Assembly (NCBI GenBank): GCA_900472575.1
Contig: UCIV01000024.1
Location: 229,721-293,720 of the forward strand
DNA from: Hyphomicrobiales bacterium
Lineage (GTDB): Bacteria; Pseudomonadota; Alphaproteobacteria; Rhizobiales; Rhizobiaceae
DNA length: 64,000 nucleotides
Direction of reading: 5' to 3'
Below are positions 37,563 to 46,714 of this stretch, piece by piece. A program made the translations under genes and the position numbers. Positions within the stretch are counted from its first letter, which is position 1. Every line of letters begins with the position of its first letter. The notes under the pieces are model-generated. The model was not told the origin of the DNA. It did no database searches and saw only the letters and a list, made by a program, of their open reading frames with translations.

Positions 37563-38485
37563 GAGCCGGCTCCCATGCGGATGCGCGGATCGATCAGGCT
37601 GTAAAGCAGGTCGGCAACGAGATTGAGGCCGATGGCCGTGATCGCGCCGAGCATAACCACACCCTGCACGACCATGAAGTCGCGGGCGGTGATCGCCTGT
37701 ATGGTCAATTGTCCAAGCCCCGGCCAGGCAAACACCGTCTCGACAATGACCGCACCGGCCAGAAGATTGGCGATCTCCAGCGCCGAGACCGTCACGACCG
37801 GGATCGATGCGTTGCGCAACAGGTGGCGGAAGATGATGCGGCGCATCGGCAGGCCCTTGGCGTGGCCGGTTCGCACATAATCTTTCTCCAGTTCGTCGAG
37901 CACGGCCGTCCTTGCAACGCGAGCGAACGTCGCCATCGACAAAAGGCCGAGCGCGATCGAAGGCATGACGATACTCGACAGTTCACGCGCACCCGATGGC
38001 GGTGCCCAGCCGAGCCAGACGCCGAAGACCATGATCATCAGGATGGCGCTCCAGAAGGTCGGCATGGATTGCCCGGCAAGCACGAGGGCGGAAAGCAGCC
38101 GCGCGATCGGCCTGCCGCGACGGATCGCCAGCGTGATGCCGACCGGAATGCCGATCCCGAAGGCCACCACCAGCGCGCCGGCGGCCAGCATCAGCGTATA
38201 GGGAACGCGGGTCCAGATCAGTTCGGCGACCGGGATGTTCTGCACGTAGCTGCGCCCGAGATCGAAGAACATGAGGTTGCCGATATATTCGAGATACTGG
38301 ATGGCGACCGGCCGGTCGAAGCCAAGCGCGATCCTCATCCGGTCGACATCCGCCTGCGAGGCATCCATCGGCACCAGCAGCAGAACCGGGTCGCCAGCCA
38401 GTCGCTGCAGGAAGAAGATCAGGGTCATCACGCCGAAGATGGCGATCAGCGCTTGAAAAAGGCGCTTGGCAAAGAAGATCGGCAC
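37559..38485 (-). CDS. Dipeptide-type ABC transporter permease, DppB type
   Basis: 308 aa with six membrane segments; N-terminal FFAKRLFQALIAIFGVMTLI and the DppB loop LDELEKDYVRTGHAKGLPMR followed by IFRHLLRNASIPVVTV. End motif DLLYSLIDPRIRMG is typical. It is 61 bases downstream of the binding-protein gene. Confidence 0.94.
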   Translation of the reverse strand: MPIFFAKRLFQALIAIFGVMTLIFFLQRLAGDPVLLLVPMDASQADVDRMRIALGFDRPVAIQYLEYIGNLMFFDLGRSYVQNIPVAELIWTRVPYTLMLAAGALVVAFGIGIPVGITLAIRRGRPIARLLSALVLAGQSMPTFWSAILMIMVFGVWLGWAPPSGARELSSIVMPSIALGLLSMATFARVARTAVLDELEKDYVRTGHAKGLPMRRIIFRHLLRNASIPVVTVSALEIANLLAGAVIVETVFAWPGLGQLTIQAITARDFMVVQGVVMLGAITAIGLNLVADLLYSLIDPRIRMGAGS

Positions 38486-38546
38486 TTGCTTTTCCGCTGG
38501 TTGGGAGGGAAGCGATCCGACGATTGCAGATCGCTGCCGGCTTCCA

Positions 38547-40055
38547 TCAGTCGTTCCAGGACATACGGTTCAGGAACATGCTTTCGTTGGCGGTCGGCTG
38601 CCATTCAAGGTTTTTGGCTCCGCCGTAAAGAACGGCAGCTTCGTAAAGTGGCACCATGGGCACATCGTCTGCGACAAATTTGGCGACGCCGTCATAGGCC
38701 TGCTGGCGTTCCTTGTCGTCGAGCGTATTGCGGGCGGCGACAAGCAGCGCATCTATCTTCGGATCGCGCAGTGACGACCACGAGCTTGAGGAATGCAGAA
38801 GCGGGAAGAGCACGCCGTCGACATCCTGGCAGGCGCAGGACCAGCGGCCGAAGGCGAAATTCGCCTGCTGCGCCGGTTCGCTCTGGGCACGCTTCAGATA
38901 CGCCGCCATGTCGGTCAGCTGGATCTCGACATTAAAGCCGACATCGGAAAGCATCTGTGCGAGCGCCTGCACGATACGCTGGTCGAAGACCGGCGAGGTC
39001 GCAAACGAAAGCTTGGTCTTGCCGGCGCCTGTCTCCTCGACGATCTTCTTTGCGGCTTCCGGGTCGAATTCCACGTTCTTCAGGTTAGGCACGAAACCGA
39101 AATAGGTATCGTTCGCCATCTGGCTTGCCGGCTTGTCGAAACCGCCGAGCAGGCCTTCGACAATGCCCTGCTTGTCGATCGCCATGGCGACAGCCTGGCG
39201 GACTTTCGGGTTGTCGAGTGGCGCGATCGTCGGGTTGAGCTTCAGATAGGCGATACGCTCCGTCAGCGCACTCAGCACCTTGGCCGAACCAGTGCCTTCC
39301 AGCTGTTTCGCCTGGTCGGCATCGAGCGTCACGATAAGATCCGCATTGCCGGCCTGAAGATCGGCAAGGCGCGTTGCTGCATCGGGAACTGCGCGGAATT
39401 CGGCCTTTTCAAACGGTCCCTTGTCGCCCCAGTAATCGGCATTGCGGGTGAGCGCGACCAGCGAGCCACGATCCCAGCGGTCGAACTTGTAGGGGCCGGA
39501 ACCGACGGGCGCCGCATTGAAGGCGTCGTCGCCGATTTTCTCGACCACATGCTTCGGCACGATCGACAGCTTTACCAGCTGCGCGAGCAGAACCGGATAA
39601 GGTCCGTCCGTGGTAATCGTGACCTCGTTCTCGCCTGTCACCGCAGCCGACTTGATCTTGTTGAACTGGCTGATCTGCGGGCTCTTGAAGGCCGGATCGA
39701 TGATCCGCGTGACCGAGAAGGCGACATCCTCGGCGGTCAGTTTCTCGCCGTCATGAAACTTCACGTCGCTGCGCAGCTTGAAGACGACTTCGGAGGGAGA
39801 CTTGTATTCCCAGCTTGTTGCGATCTGCGGTGCGATCTTTCCCGCATCGTCGCGAGTGATCAGGTTGTCGAAGACGTTGCGGTAGACGTAATAGCTGTCG
39901 GGGTTCCACTGCTTCTGCGGATCGAGCGAGGATGGCTCGTTCACCAGATCGACGACGAACATGTCCTTGGCGCTCGCGGGGCCGCTAAGGAAAGTTGCTC
40001 CGCCCAGAGCGGCGGCAAGCAGAAGTGCCGAAGTAATACGTCTAAAACCTGGCAT
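38547..40055 (-). CDS. Dipeptide-type ABC transporter binding protein (family 5)
   Basis: 502 aa with Sec signal (about residues 1-29, ends SGPASAKD). Family-5 features: NEPSSLDPQKQWNPDSYYVY, the FKLRSDVKFHDGEKLTAEDV signature and VGSGPYKFDRWDRG. It resembles the protein at 41173-42675 along its whole length. Family-5 proteins bind peptides, opines, glutathione or sugars; the nearby gamma-glutamyltransferase-like gene makes a gamma-glutamyl or amide-type ligand plausible. First structural gene of the leftward operon. Confidence 0.92.
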   Translation of the reverse strand: MPGFRRITSALLLAAALGGATFLSGPASAKDMFVVDLVNEPSSLDPQKQWNPDSYYVYRNVFDNLITRDDAGKIAPQIATSWEYKSPSEVVFKLRSDVKFHDGEKLTAEDVAFSVTRIIDPAFKSPQISQFNKIKSAAVTGENEVTITTDGPYPVLLAQLVKLSIVPKHVVEKIGDDAFNAAPVGSGPYKFDRWDRGSLVALTRNADYWGDKGPFEKAEFRAVPDAATRLADLQAGNADLIVTLDADQAKQLEGTGSAKVLSALTERIAYLKLNPTIAPLDNPKVRQAVAMAIDKQGIVEGLLGGFDKPASQMANDTYFGFVPNLKNVEFDPEAAKKIVEETGAGKTKLSFATSPVFDQRIVQALAQMLSDVGFNVEIQLTDMAAYLKRAQSEPAQQANFAFGRWSCACQDVDGVLFPLLHSSSSWSSLRDPKIDALLVAARNTLDDKERQQAYDGVAKFVADDVPMVPLYEAAVLYGGAKNLEWQPTANESMFLNRMSWND

Positions 40056-40057
40056 TG

Positions 40058-40837
40058 TCAGTTCGTCCTTGTTCGTTCCTGGTTCGGTTGAAATTCATTG
40101 GTCTCGGCCTTGGTCCTTGCGGCCCGCTTGCGGCGGGTGACCGGTTCGTTAAGGATGGCCGAAGATTCAAGAAAGCGTGCTGCAAGATAGGCTTCCAGCT
40201 GGTCGGTCGCGGCGGCGAAATGCGCCTTGGCGCCTTCGCTTTCGCCGGCAAGCAGGCAGGCTCCAAGTGCCGCACGGTCGGCTCCCTTAAGCTTCGCCGT
40301 GCTGCGTGCCTCGAAGAATGTGACGAGCCGCGCCGAACGATCCCACAGGTCGAAAAGCCAGCCGCTCACCGTCGGCATGTTGAGCCGTGTTGCCAGCAGT
40401 GAAAGCAGGTCGCGTTCAGCGCGCCGCAGCGTTCCCTGCAGATCGAGCGACGGGTCGCTGCGGCCATGAAGGGCAGCATACATGTCGCACAGCTTGGCCA
40501 CATGTGCCTGGTCCGCCTCGGTCAGTTTCACCTCCGCCAGAATGGCTTCCAGATGCCGCCGCCCGGCAACGATCTCGCGAATCTCGCCGGCAGAAACCGG
40601 GGCGACCTGCCAGCCGCTTCTGGGTGCCGCCGTCACAAGGCCGCTCGCCTGAAGGCGCTGCAGGGCCATGCGCACCGCACCGCGGCCGATGGCGAACTCA
40701 TCGCAAAGCCGGGCCTCCGAAAGCACTTCGCCGGGCTTCAATACGCAATGCACGATTGCACTGCGCAGCGTCTGTTCGGCAGAGAGACCTTTGCCCAGAC
40801 CGGGCACCGGCGACGAATAGGCATCACTATCAAGCAT
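40058..40837 (-). CDS. GntR-family regulator with FCD domain
   Basis: 259 aa. Winged helix at about residues 20-85 (LRSAIVHCVLKPGEVLSEAR, then FAIGRGAVRMALQRLQASGL), FCD domain at about 95-225 (REIVAGRRHLEAILAEVKLT), and an Arg/Lys-rich tail. It is the first gene of the leftward importer cluster and lies two bases before the binding-protein start, so it is probably co-transcribed with it and regulates both divergent units from the 335-bp intergenic region. Confidence 0.9.
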   Translation of the reverse strand: MLDSDAYSSPVPGLGKGLSAEQTLRSAIVHCVLKPGEVLSEARLCDEFAIGRGAVRMALQRLQASGLVTAAPRSGWQVAPVSAGEIREIVAGRRHLEAILAEVKLTEADQAHVAKLCDMYAALHGRSDPSLDLQGTLRRAERDLLSLLATRLNMPTVSGWLFDLWDRSARLVTFFEARSTAKLKGADRAALGACLLAGESEGAKAHFAAATDQLEAYLAARFLESSAILNEPVTRRKRAARTKAETNEFQPNQERTRTN

Positions 40838-41172
40838 TCTGGTATCTCAATTCGTTATTCTGGCAGCCGAAATGGCCGTCCTCTGATCCCTTCATCGTCA
40901 GATTCACGAAACTTGTCAAAGCTGATTCCTGGAGCCGACCGTGTTTGGCCATACCCTCTAACCTTCAGCTCTTCCGGCTTTCTGGCATCGGGCTGTTCAC
41001 CTCGACAATCAGGATTGCATAGCGAAATTTAAGATGTCAACATGAGTTTATGAAATGTCATTTATTTTAATTGACATCTCAGAATTAGAATAAAGTTGCA
41101 TGACCTGCGCCGGTCTGCAGTTCAAGCTAAGGCGTTTCGAGAACTGATTTTCGCTGATAAGGGGAACAACTC
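40838..41172. promoter_or_regulatory. Divergent regulatory region between gntR operon and second binding protein
   Basis: 335 bases, no gene. The centre is AT-rich and holds GATGTCAA (41033-41040) and its reverse complement TTGACATC (41071-41078), with a further ATGTCA at 41055-41060. This is a good candidate operator for the adjacent GntR regulator, positioned toward the 41173 gene. Confidence 0.55.
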
Positions 41173-42675
41173 ATGCGATCACACAGGCATATTCTCGCTG
41201 GCATCATTTTCGCCGCAACCAGCATTGCATCACCGTTACAGGCTTACGCCTCTAAGGATCTTTTTGTCATTGATCTGCCGGGCGAGCCGTCGTCGCTCGA
41301 CCCGCATGTCCAGTGGAATCCGGACAGCTACAACGTCTACCGCAACGTCTTCGACAATCTCGTCACCCGTGATGACGAGGGCAAGATCGTCCCGCAGATT
41401 GCCACCAGCTGGGATTATCTTTCCGACACGCAGATCCGCTTCAAGATCCGCGATGACGTCACCTTCCATGATGGGACTAAGCTGACGGCCGAAGATGTCG
41501 CCTTCTCGGTGAAGCGCATCACCGATCCCGCCTTCGCCAGCCCCCAACTCGGACAGTTCAACCAGATCACCGATGCGGTCGCTGACGATCCGACGACGAT
41601 GACGCTGACCACCAACGGTCCGTATCCGCCTCTCTTCGCGCAGTTGGTCAAACTGTCGATCGTGCCGAAGGCCGTGGTCGAGAAAGTAGGCAAGGACGCC
41701 TTCAATCTCAGCCCTGTAGGCTCCGGCCCGTACAAGTTCGAAAAATGGCAGCGCGGCGTCGAGGTGACGCTCGCGCGCAATGAGAGCTATTGGGGTGACA
41801 AGGGCGCCTTCCCGAAAGCCGTCTTCCGCGCCGTGCCGGATGCCGCGACCCGCGTTGCCAATCTGCAGGCTGGTGCGAGTGATCTTGCGACCTATCTGAA
41901 CGGCGACCTCGTTGCGCAGATCCAGTCGTCGGGCAAGGGCAAGGCGCTGGTCGGCAATACGGAGCGTGTTGCCTATCTCGGCATGAATGTCACCAAGGCG
42001 CCGCTCGACAAGCCGGCGGTTCGCGAGGCGATCGCCATGGCGATCGACAAGGTCGGCATTGCCGAGGGCATTCTCGCGACTGGAGAAAAACCGGTCCCGG
42101 AAATCGCCTCACCCGCCCATATGGGCTGGGTCGAAGGCATCGAGGCGCTGCCCTTCGATGCGGCCAAGGCCAGGGAGATCATCTCTTCCACGCCCGGCGC
42201 GGATACGCCGATCAAGCTTTTGACCTCACCGGTCTATGACCAGCGCGTCGTCCAGGCGATCCAGCAGATGCTCAACGATGCCGGCATGAAGATCGAGATC
42301 GAGATGACCGACATGCCCAACTGGCTGAAGCAGATGCAGGGCGGGCCGGGCGTCATCCCCGCAATCGCCTTCAGTCGTTGGAGCTGCGGCTGCCAGGATG
42401 CCGACGGAATTCTCTATCCGCTGCTGCATTCGTCGAGCGGCTGGTCGAGCATCAAGGATGCCGAGATCGATGCAGCGCTCGATCTAGCCCGCAAGTCGCT
42501 GTCGCAGGAAGAGCGACTGGCCGCCTACAAAAAGGTGCATGAGAAGGTGAATGCGGAAAACCTCATCATCCCGCTCTATCAGGCCTCCGTTGTCTACGGC
42601 GCCGCCGAACAGGTCTCCTTTACGCCGACGCCGAACGAAAGCATTTTCCTCAACCGGATCGAATGGAACGATTGA
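41173..42675 (+). CDS. Second dipeptide-type ABC binding protein, paralogue of 38547-40055
   Basis: 500 aa, Sec signal about residues 1-27 (ends LQAYASKD). Highly similar to the leftward binding protein: both have PSSLDP, QWNPDSY, VYRNVFDNL, TRDD, PQIATSW, LTAEDVAFSV and end with NES-FLNR--WND. No permease or ATPase genes accompany it, so it probably feeds the importer encoded at 31454-38485 with a different ligand. Start has AAGGGGAACAACTC upstream. Confidence 0.92.
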   Translation: MRSHRHILAGIIFAATSIASPLQAYASKDLFVIDLPGEPSSLDPHVQWNPDSYNVYRNVFDNLVTRDDEGKIVPQIATSWDYLSDTQIRFKIRDDVTFHDGTKLTAEDVAFSVKRITDPAFASPQLGQFNQITDAVADDPTTMTLTTNGPYPPLFAQLVKLSIVPKAVVEKVGKDAFNLSPVGSGPYKFEKWQRGVEVTLARNESYWGDKGAFPKAVFRAVPDAATRVANLQAGASDLATYLNGDLVAQIQSSGKGKALVGNTERVAYLGMNVTKAPLDKPAVREAIAMAIDKVGIAEGILATGEKPVPEIASPAHMGWVEGIEALPFDAAKAREIISSTPGADTPIKLLTSPVYDQRVVQAIQQMLNDAGMKIEIEMTDMPNWLKQMQGGPGVIPAIAFSRWSCGCQDADGILYPLLHSSSGWSSIKDAEIDAALDLARKSLSQEERLAAYKKVHEKVNAENLIIPLYQASVVYGAAEQVSFTPTPNESIFLNRIEWND

Positions 42676-42788
42676 GCGTCGCCTCGTGGAGGAGGATGTC
42701 TCGACCTCCTCCAGCGATATTTACGCTCCCCCGCCGAGCCTGGATTGCTGCTTGCGTGACGATCGACAAAAGTGCTCCGCGAAAAAAT

Positions 42789-42812
42789 CATTATATCCCG
42801 ATAAATATAACG
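42789..42812 (+). promoter_or_regulatory. Candidate Mo box 1 (ModE-type operator) upstream of modA
   Basis: CATTATAT (42789-42796) and ATATAACG (42805-42812) form an inverted repeat with an 8-base spacer, resembling ModE sites (TATA-rich arms ending AACG). It lies 65 bases before modA. Confidence 0.55.
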
Positions 42813-42832
42813 CTGGCCAAGGTTATGCGTCT

Positions 42833-42856
42833 CGATATATTTGCCGGGATATTTCG
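42833..42856 (+). promoter_or_regulatory. Candidate Mo box 2 upstream of modA
   Basis: CGATATAT (42833-42840) and ATATTTCG (42849-42856) are imperfect inverted arms with the same 8-base spacing as Mo box 1, 44 bases further on and 20 bases before the modA start. Binding here could block transcription or translation. Confidence 0.4.
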
Positions 42857-42876
42857 ATGATTGAGGGAGCCTGACA

Positions 42877-43671
42877 ATGAAAATCGTTGACCGTCGCTGG
42901 ATCAATAAAGCCGTAGTTGCGGCCGCAATGACCTTCGCCGTCATGGGATCGGCCATGACGCCTGCCTCCGCGCAGGAAAAAGTCACCGTATTTGCCGCCG
43001 CCAGCATGAAAAACGCGCTCGACGCAGCCAACAAAGCCTGGAGCGCTGAAACCGCTAAGGAAGTGACTGCCTCCTATGCGGCAAGTTCGGCGCTTGCAAA
43101 ACAGATCGAAAGCGGCGCGCCGGCAGACATCTTCATCTCGGCCGACCTCGACTGGATGAAATACGTCTCCGACAAGAAACTGGTAAAGGAAGACACGAAG
43201 TCCAACTGGCTGGGCAACCGCATCGTGCTCGTTGCGCCCAAGGAAAATGCAAAGCCGGTGGATATCAAACAGGGTTTTGACCTTGCAGCTCTGCTCAACG
43301 GCGGCAAGCTCGCCATGGGCGCTCCTGACAGCGTTCCGGCCGGCAAATACGGCAAGGCCGCACTCGAAAAGCTCGGTACCTGGGCTTCGGTCGAAAAGAG
43401 CGTTGCGGGCGCTGAAAGCGTGCGTGCCGCACTGGCGCTGGTTTCCCGCGGTGAAGCGCCTTACGGCATTGTCTACGCAACCGATGCCGCCGCCGATCCG
43501 GGTGTTGCCGTCGTCGGCACCTTCCCGGAAGAAAGCCATGCGCCGATCATCTACCCGATCGCCATCCTGTCGGAATCCAAGGCACCGGACGCTGCCGCTT
43601 ATCTTGAATATCTGAAGTCCGCCAAGGCCGCGCCCTTCTTCGAGAAGGAAGGTTTTACGGTTCTGAAGTAA
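42877..43671 (+). CDS. modA: Molybdate ABC transporter binding protein
   Basis: 264 aa with a Sec signal (about residues 1-32, ends TPASAQE). VTVFAAASMKNALDAANKAW is the ModA N-terminal signature including the oxyanion-binding Ser, followed by YAASSALAKQIESGAPADIF and, near the C-terminus, GEAPYGIVYATDAAADPGV. It binds molybdate (or tungstate) in the periplasm. GAGGGAG sits seven bases before the ATG. First gene of modABC. Confidence 0.95.
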   Translation: MKIVDRRWINKAVVAAAMTFAVMGSAMTPASAQEKVTVFAAASMKNALDAANKAWSAETAKEVTASYAASSALAKQIESGAPADIFISADLDWMKYVSDKKLVKEDTKSNWLGNRIVLVAPKENAKPVDIKQGFDLAALLNGGKLAMGAPDSVPAGKYGKAALEKLGTWASVEKSVAGAESVRAALALVSRGEAPYGIVYATDAAADPGVAVVGTFPEESHAPIIYPIAILSESKAPDAAAYLEYLKSAKAAPFFEKEGFTVLK

Positions 43672-43692
43672 CGTATTGAACAACACAAAATC

Positions 43693-43720
43693 ACGGCTTC
43701 CGCTTCAGCGGAGGCCGTTT
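43693..43720 (+). terminator. Intercistronic hairpin between modA and modB, hides the modB ribosome site
   Basis: ACGGCTTCCGCT (43693-43704) pairs with AGCGGAGGCCGT (43707-43718, one G-T pair), followed by TTTTC. The 3' arm contains GGAGG (43710-43714), the ribosome binding site of modB eight bases further on. It could reduce read-through and modB translation relative to modA. Confidence 0.6.
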
Positions 43721-43722
43721 TC

Positions 43723-44439
43723 ATGCGGAGTGGATCGTTGGACTGGCTGGTATTGAGCGATGAGGAATGGGTGGCGATCAGGCTCAGTCTCTGGGTCTCC
43801 GGCATCGCCATGATCGTCAGTCTGCCCTTCGGCATCGTTACCGCCTATCTCCTGGCGCGGGGAAAATTCTGGGGCAAATCGATCCTGAACGGCGTTGTCC
43901 ATCTGCCTCTTATCCTGCCGCCGGTCGTCACCGGTTTCATCCTGCTCGTCCTTTTCGGTCGTCGCGGCGTCATCGGCTCCTTTCTCAACGAATATCTCGG
44001 TATCGTATTGTCCTTCCGCTGGACCGGAGCTGCCCTTGCCTGTGGCGTGATGGGCTTTCCGCTTATGGTGCGCTCCATCCGCCTGTCGATCGAATCCGTC
44101 GATCGCAAGCTCGAAGAAGCTGCCGGAACGCTCGGTGCAAGCCCTGCCTGGGTGTTCTTGACAGTCACGTTGCCGCTGATCCTGCCCGGTATCATTGCCG
44201 GCATGATCCTCGCATTTGCCAAGGCGATGGGCGAGTTCGGCGCAACGATCACCTTCGTCTCCAACATTCCGGGCGAGACGCAGACGCTGTCGGCCGCCAT
44301 CTACACCTTCACCCAGGTGCCGGGCGGCGATCTCGGCGCCATGCGCCTCACCATCGTTGCGATCGTCATCTCCTTTGCCGCATTGCTCGCCTCGGAACTG
44401 CTTGCTCATGTCGTTGGAAAGAGGGTGAGCCCGCAATGA
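43723..44439 (+). CDS. modB: Molybdate ABC transporter permease
   Basis: 238 aa, five to six membrane segments ([20 protein letters not shown] first). The ModB/CysT permease loop is present as [20 protein letters not shown] with [20 protein letters not shown] after it. The ATG follows GGAGG at 43710-43714. The stop overlaps modC (ATGA). Confidence 0.95.
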   Translation: MRSGSLDWLVLSDEEWVAIRLSLWVSGIAMIVSLPFGIVTAYLLARGKFWGKSILNGVVHLPLILPPVVTGFILLVLFGRRGVIGSFLNEYLGIVLSFRWTGAALACGVMGFPLMVRSIRLSIESVDRKLEEAAGTLGASPAWVFLTVTLPLILPGIIAGMILAFAKAMGEFGATITFVSNIPGETQTLSAAIYTFTQVPGGDLGAMRLTIVAIVISFAALLASELLAHVVGKRVSPQ

Positions 44440-45497
44440 CCCTTCTCGTCGAAGCAAGACAAAAACTCGGGGCCTTCTCGCTCGATGCCGGCTTTTCATC
44501 CGAAGGCGGGGTCACCGCGCTGTTCGGCCGTTCGGGGTCCGGCAAGACGTCCATGGTCCGGATCATTGCAGGTCTTTCGAAACCCGATCATGGTCGGCTG
44601 GTGATCGATGGCGAAGTGCTGGTCGATACGGAAAGACCCATCTTCGTGCCCAAGCACAAGCGGCGTTTCGGCTACGTCTTTCAGGAAGGCCGGCTTTTCC
44701 CGCATCTCTCGGTCCGCCAGAACCTCACCTATGGCCGCTGGTTCGCGCCGAAGAATGCACCATCGGCCGAATTCGACCGCATCATCCAGATGCTCGGCAT
44801 CGACGAATTGCTGGAGCGGCGGCCTGGCGGCCTGTCTGGTGGCGAAAAGCAGCGCGTGGCAATCGGCCGTGCCCTGCTGTCAGCGCCGCGCCTCCTGTTG
44901 ATGGACGAACCGCTCGCAGCACTCGACGAAGCCCGCAAGGCCGAAATCCTCCCCTATCTGCAGCGATTGCGCGACGAGACGGCAACGCCGATCGTCTATG
45001 TCAGTCATTCGGTTGCCGAGGTGGCGCAGCTCGCCGATAAGGTGGTGATGATGAAGGATGGCCGGGTCGAAGCAACCGGTACACCATCCGAAATTCTCTC
45101 ACTGCCATCCACCGACCGACGGGAAGCCGGTGCGGTGCTGTCTGGCACAGTTCAGATGGTGGATACTGCGCACGGCCTTTCAACGGTCAATCTTTCGGCG
45201 GCCAGCATGACTGTGCCGACCGCAAGGCTCGTCGCCGGCCAAAACGTGCGCATTCATATTCCGGAACGGGATGTGATGGTCGCGACGATCCGCCCGGAAG
45301 GCCTGAGCGCGCTCAATATCATCGAGGGACATGTGGCTTCGATCGAGCCAGATGGCGAGGGAATGGCGCGTATCCACATCCGCTCAGGCGACGATATCGT
45401 GCTTGCCCGCATCACCACGCTCTCGGTGGAGCGGCTGCAGCTTGCCGTCGAAAAATCCATCTTTGCGGTCATCAAGACGGTCGCTCTGGAGCGATAG
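44436..45497 (+). CDS. modC: Molybdate ABC transporter ATPase
   Basis: 353 aa from the ATG at 44436, overlapping modB. Walker [13 protein letters not shown]-loop [14 protein letters not shown], signature [15 protein letters not shown], Walker [14 protein letters not shown]-loop VSHSVAEV. Residues about 285-353 are a TOBE/MOP molybdate-binding domain ([19 protein letters not shown]). Completes a standard modABC operon; the next gene is an unrelated LacI regulator. Confidence 0.96.
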   Translation: MTLLVEARQKLGAFSLDAGFSSEGGVTALFGRSGSGKTSMVRIIAGLSKPDHGRLVIDGEVLVDTERPIFVPKHKRRFGYVFQEGRLFPHLSVRQNLTYGRWFAPKNAPSAEFDRIIQMLGIDELLERRPGGLSGGEKQRVAIGRALLSAPRLLLMDEPLAALDEARKAEILPYLQRLRDETATPIVYVSHSVAEVAQLADKVVMMKDGRVEATGTPSEILSLPSTDRREAGAVLSGTVQMVDTAHGLSTVNLSAASMTVPTARLVAGQNVRIHIPERDVMVATIRPEGLSALNIIEGHVASIEPDGEGMARIHIRSGDDIVLARITTLSVERLQLAVEKSIFAVIKTVALER

Positions 45498-45618
45498 GAT
45501 ACACTGTCGGAAACTGAGGGTAATCGATTTTCGTGCTCGCCGAAGGATTGACCGAGGATTGATAGCGATCAATCTATAGGCGTAATACTGCTTCGGCTCG
45601 GGAGGACGATGCACAGCC

Positions 45619-46674
45619 ATGTTATCCGAAGGCCGAAAGAAAAATCGCGTCACACTGCTGGATGTTGCCCGTCATGCCAGCGTCTCGCGCGCAACAGCGT
45701 CGCTCGTCATTCGCAAGAGCCCGCTGGTCAGCACCGAGACCCGCGCCAAGGTCGAGGCGGTGATGCAGGAGCTCGGTTATGTCTATAATATGGGCGCGGC
45801 AAGGCTCAGGGCCGATCGCAGCCTGACGATCGGCGTCGTCATTCCAAACCTCGTCAATCCGTTCTTCACTGAATTGCTCGCCGGCATCGATCGGGTCATC
45901 GATGCGGCCGGCATGGTGGTGATCCTGGTCAATAGCGGAGACCTCGTCGCCCGTCAGGAAACATTGCTGACGCGCATGCGCGAACACGGCGTTGATGGCA
46001 TTATCCTCTGCCCGGCCGCTGAAACGGAGATGTCGCTGGTCGAGAAGATGGTCGAGTGGGACCTGCCACTCGTCCAGGTCCTGCGCCGCGTCACCGACGA
46101 TTGCGATTATGCCGGTGTCGATTATGCTTTCGGCATGCGCCAGGCGGTGGATCATCTGGCGGAACTCGGGCACCGGGATATCGCTTTCGCCCTGCATGGT
46201 CCGGTTCATTCGGCCTACCAGGAGCGGGTCGACGGCTTTCGTGACGCAATGCAGGCGCGTGGGCTCGACCCCGAAAATGTCATCCGCGTGCCGCACCAGA
46301 TTGCCGCAATCGCGGAGGCCGCCGGATTGTTTACCAAAGGTTCGCGTCGATCGAGCGCAGTCGTCTGCTTTAACGATGTCGTCGCTCTCGGCCTCTCTGC
46401 CGGGCTCTACGATCTCGGCATCAGCATTGGTCGCGATTTCTCGCTGGTGGGTTTTGACGATGTCGCGGATGCCGAGGCAATGCGCCCGCGCCTGACATCC
46501 GTTGCAACCTTTCCCGAAGCGATCGGGGAAGGAGCTGGAAAGCTGCTTCTGGATCGATTGGCCCAGCCGGATCTGGCGCCTCGCAAACTCGTGAAGGCAC
46601 CGCAACTGCATATTCGCCAATCAAGCGCCATTTGGCGTGGAAGCAGCTTGGGAAGACAGCAAGAATCGGGTTGA
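45619..46674 (+). CDS. LacI-family transcriptional regulator
   Basis: 351 aa. LacI HTH at residues about 10-60 (VTLLDVARHASVSRATASLV) with the hinge AARLRADRSLTIGVVIPNLV, then a periplasmic-binding-like effector domain ending around residue 340 (FDDVADAEAMRPRLTSVATF). It lies directly upstream of an amino-acid-type ABC importer and a 2-hydroxyacid dehydrogenase in the same direction; a LacI regulator for such a transporter is uncommon and hints at a sugar-acid or hydroxyacid ligand. Confidence 0.92.
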   Translation: MLSEGRKKNRVTLLDVARHASVSRATASLVIRKSPLVSTETRAKVEAVMQELGYVYNMGAARLRADRSLTIGVVIPNLVNPFFTELLAGIDRVIDAAGMVVILVNSGDLVARQETLLTRMREHGVDGIILCPAAETEMSLVEKMVEWDLPLVQVLRRVTDDCDYAGVDYAFGMRQAVDHLAELGHRDIAFALHGPVHSAYQERVDGFRDAMQARGLDPENVIRVPHQIAAIAEAAGLFTKGSRRSSAVVCFNDVVALGLSAGLYDLGISIGRDFSLVGFDDVADAEAMRPRLTSVATFPEAIGEGAGKLLLDRLAQPDLAPRKLVKAPQLHIRQSSAIWRGSSLGRQQESG

Positions 46675-46714
46675 CGTTGTCGGACAACTGATTTAGATCG
46701 ATCTAAATCGTCGC

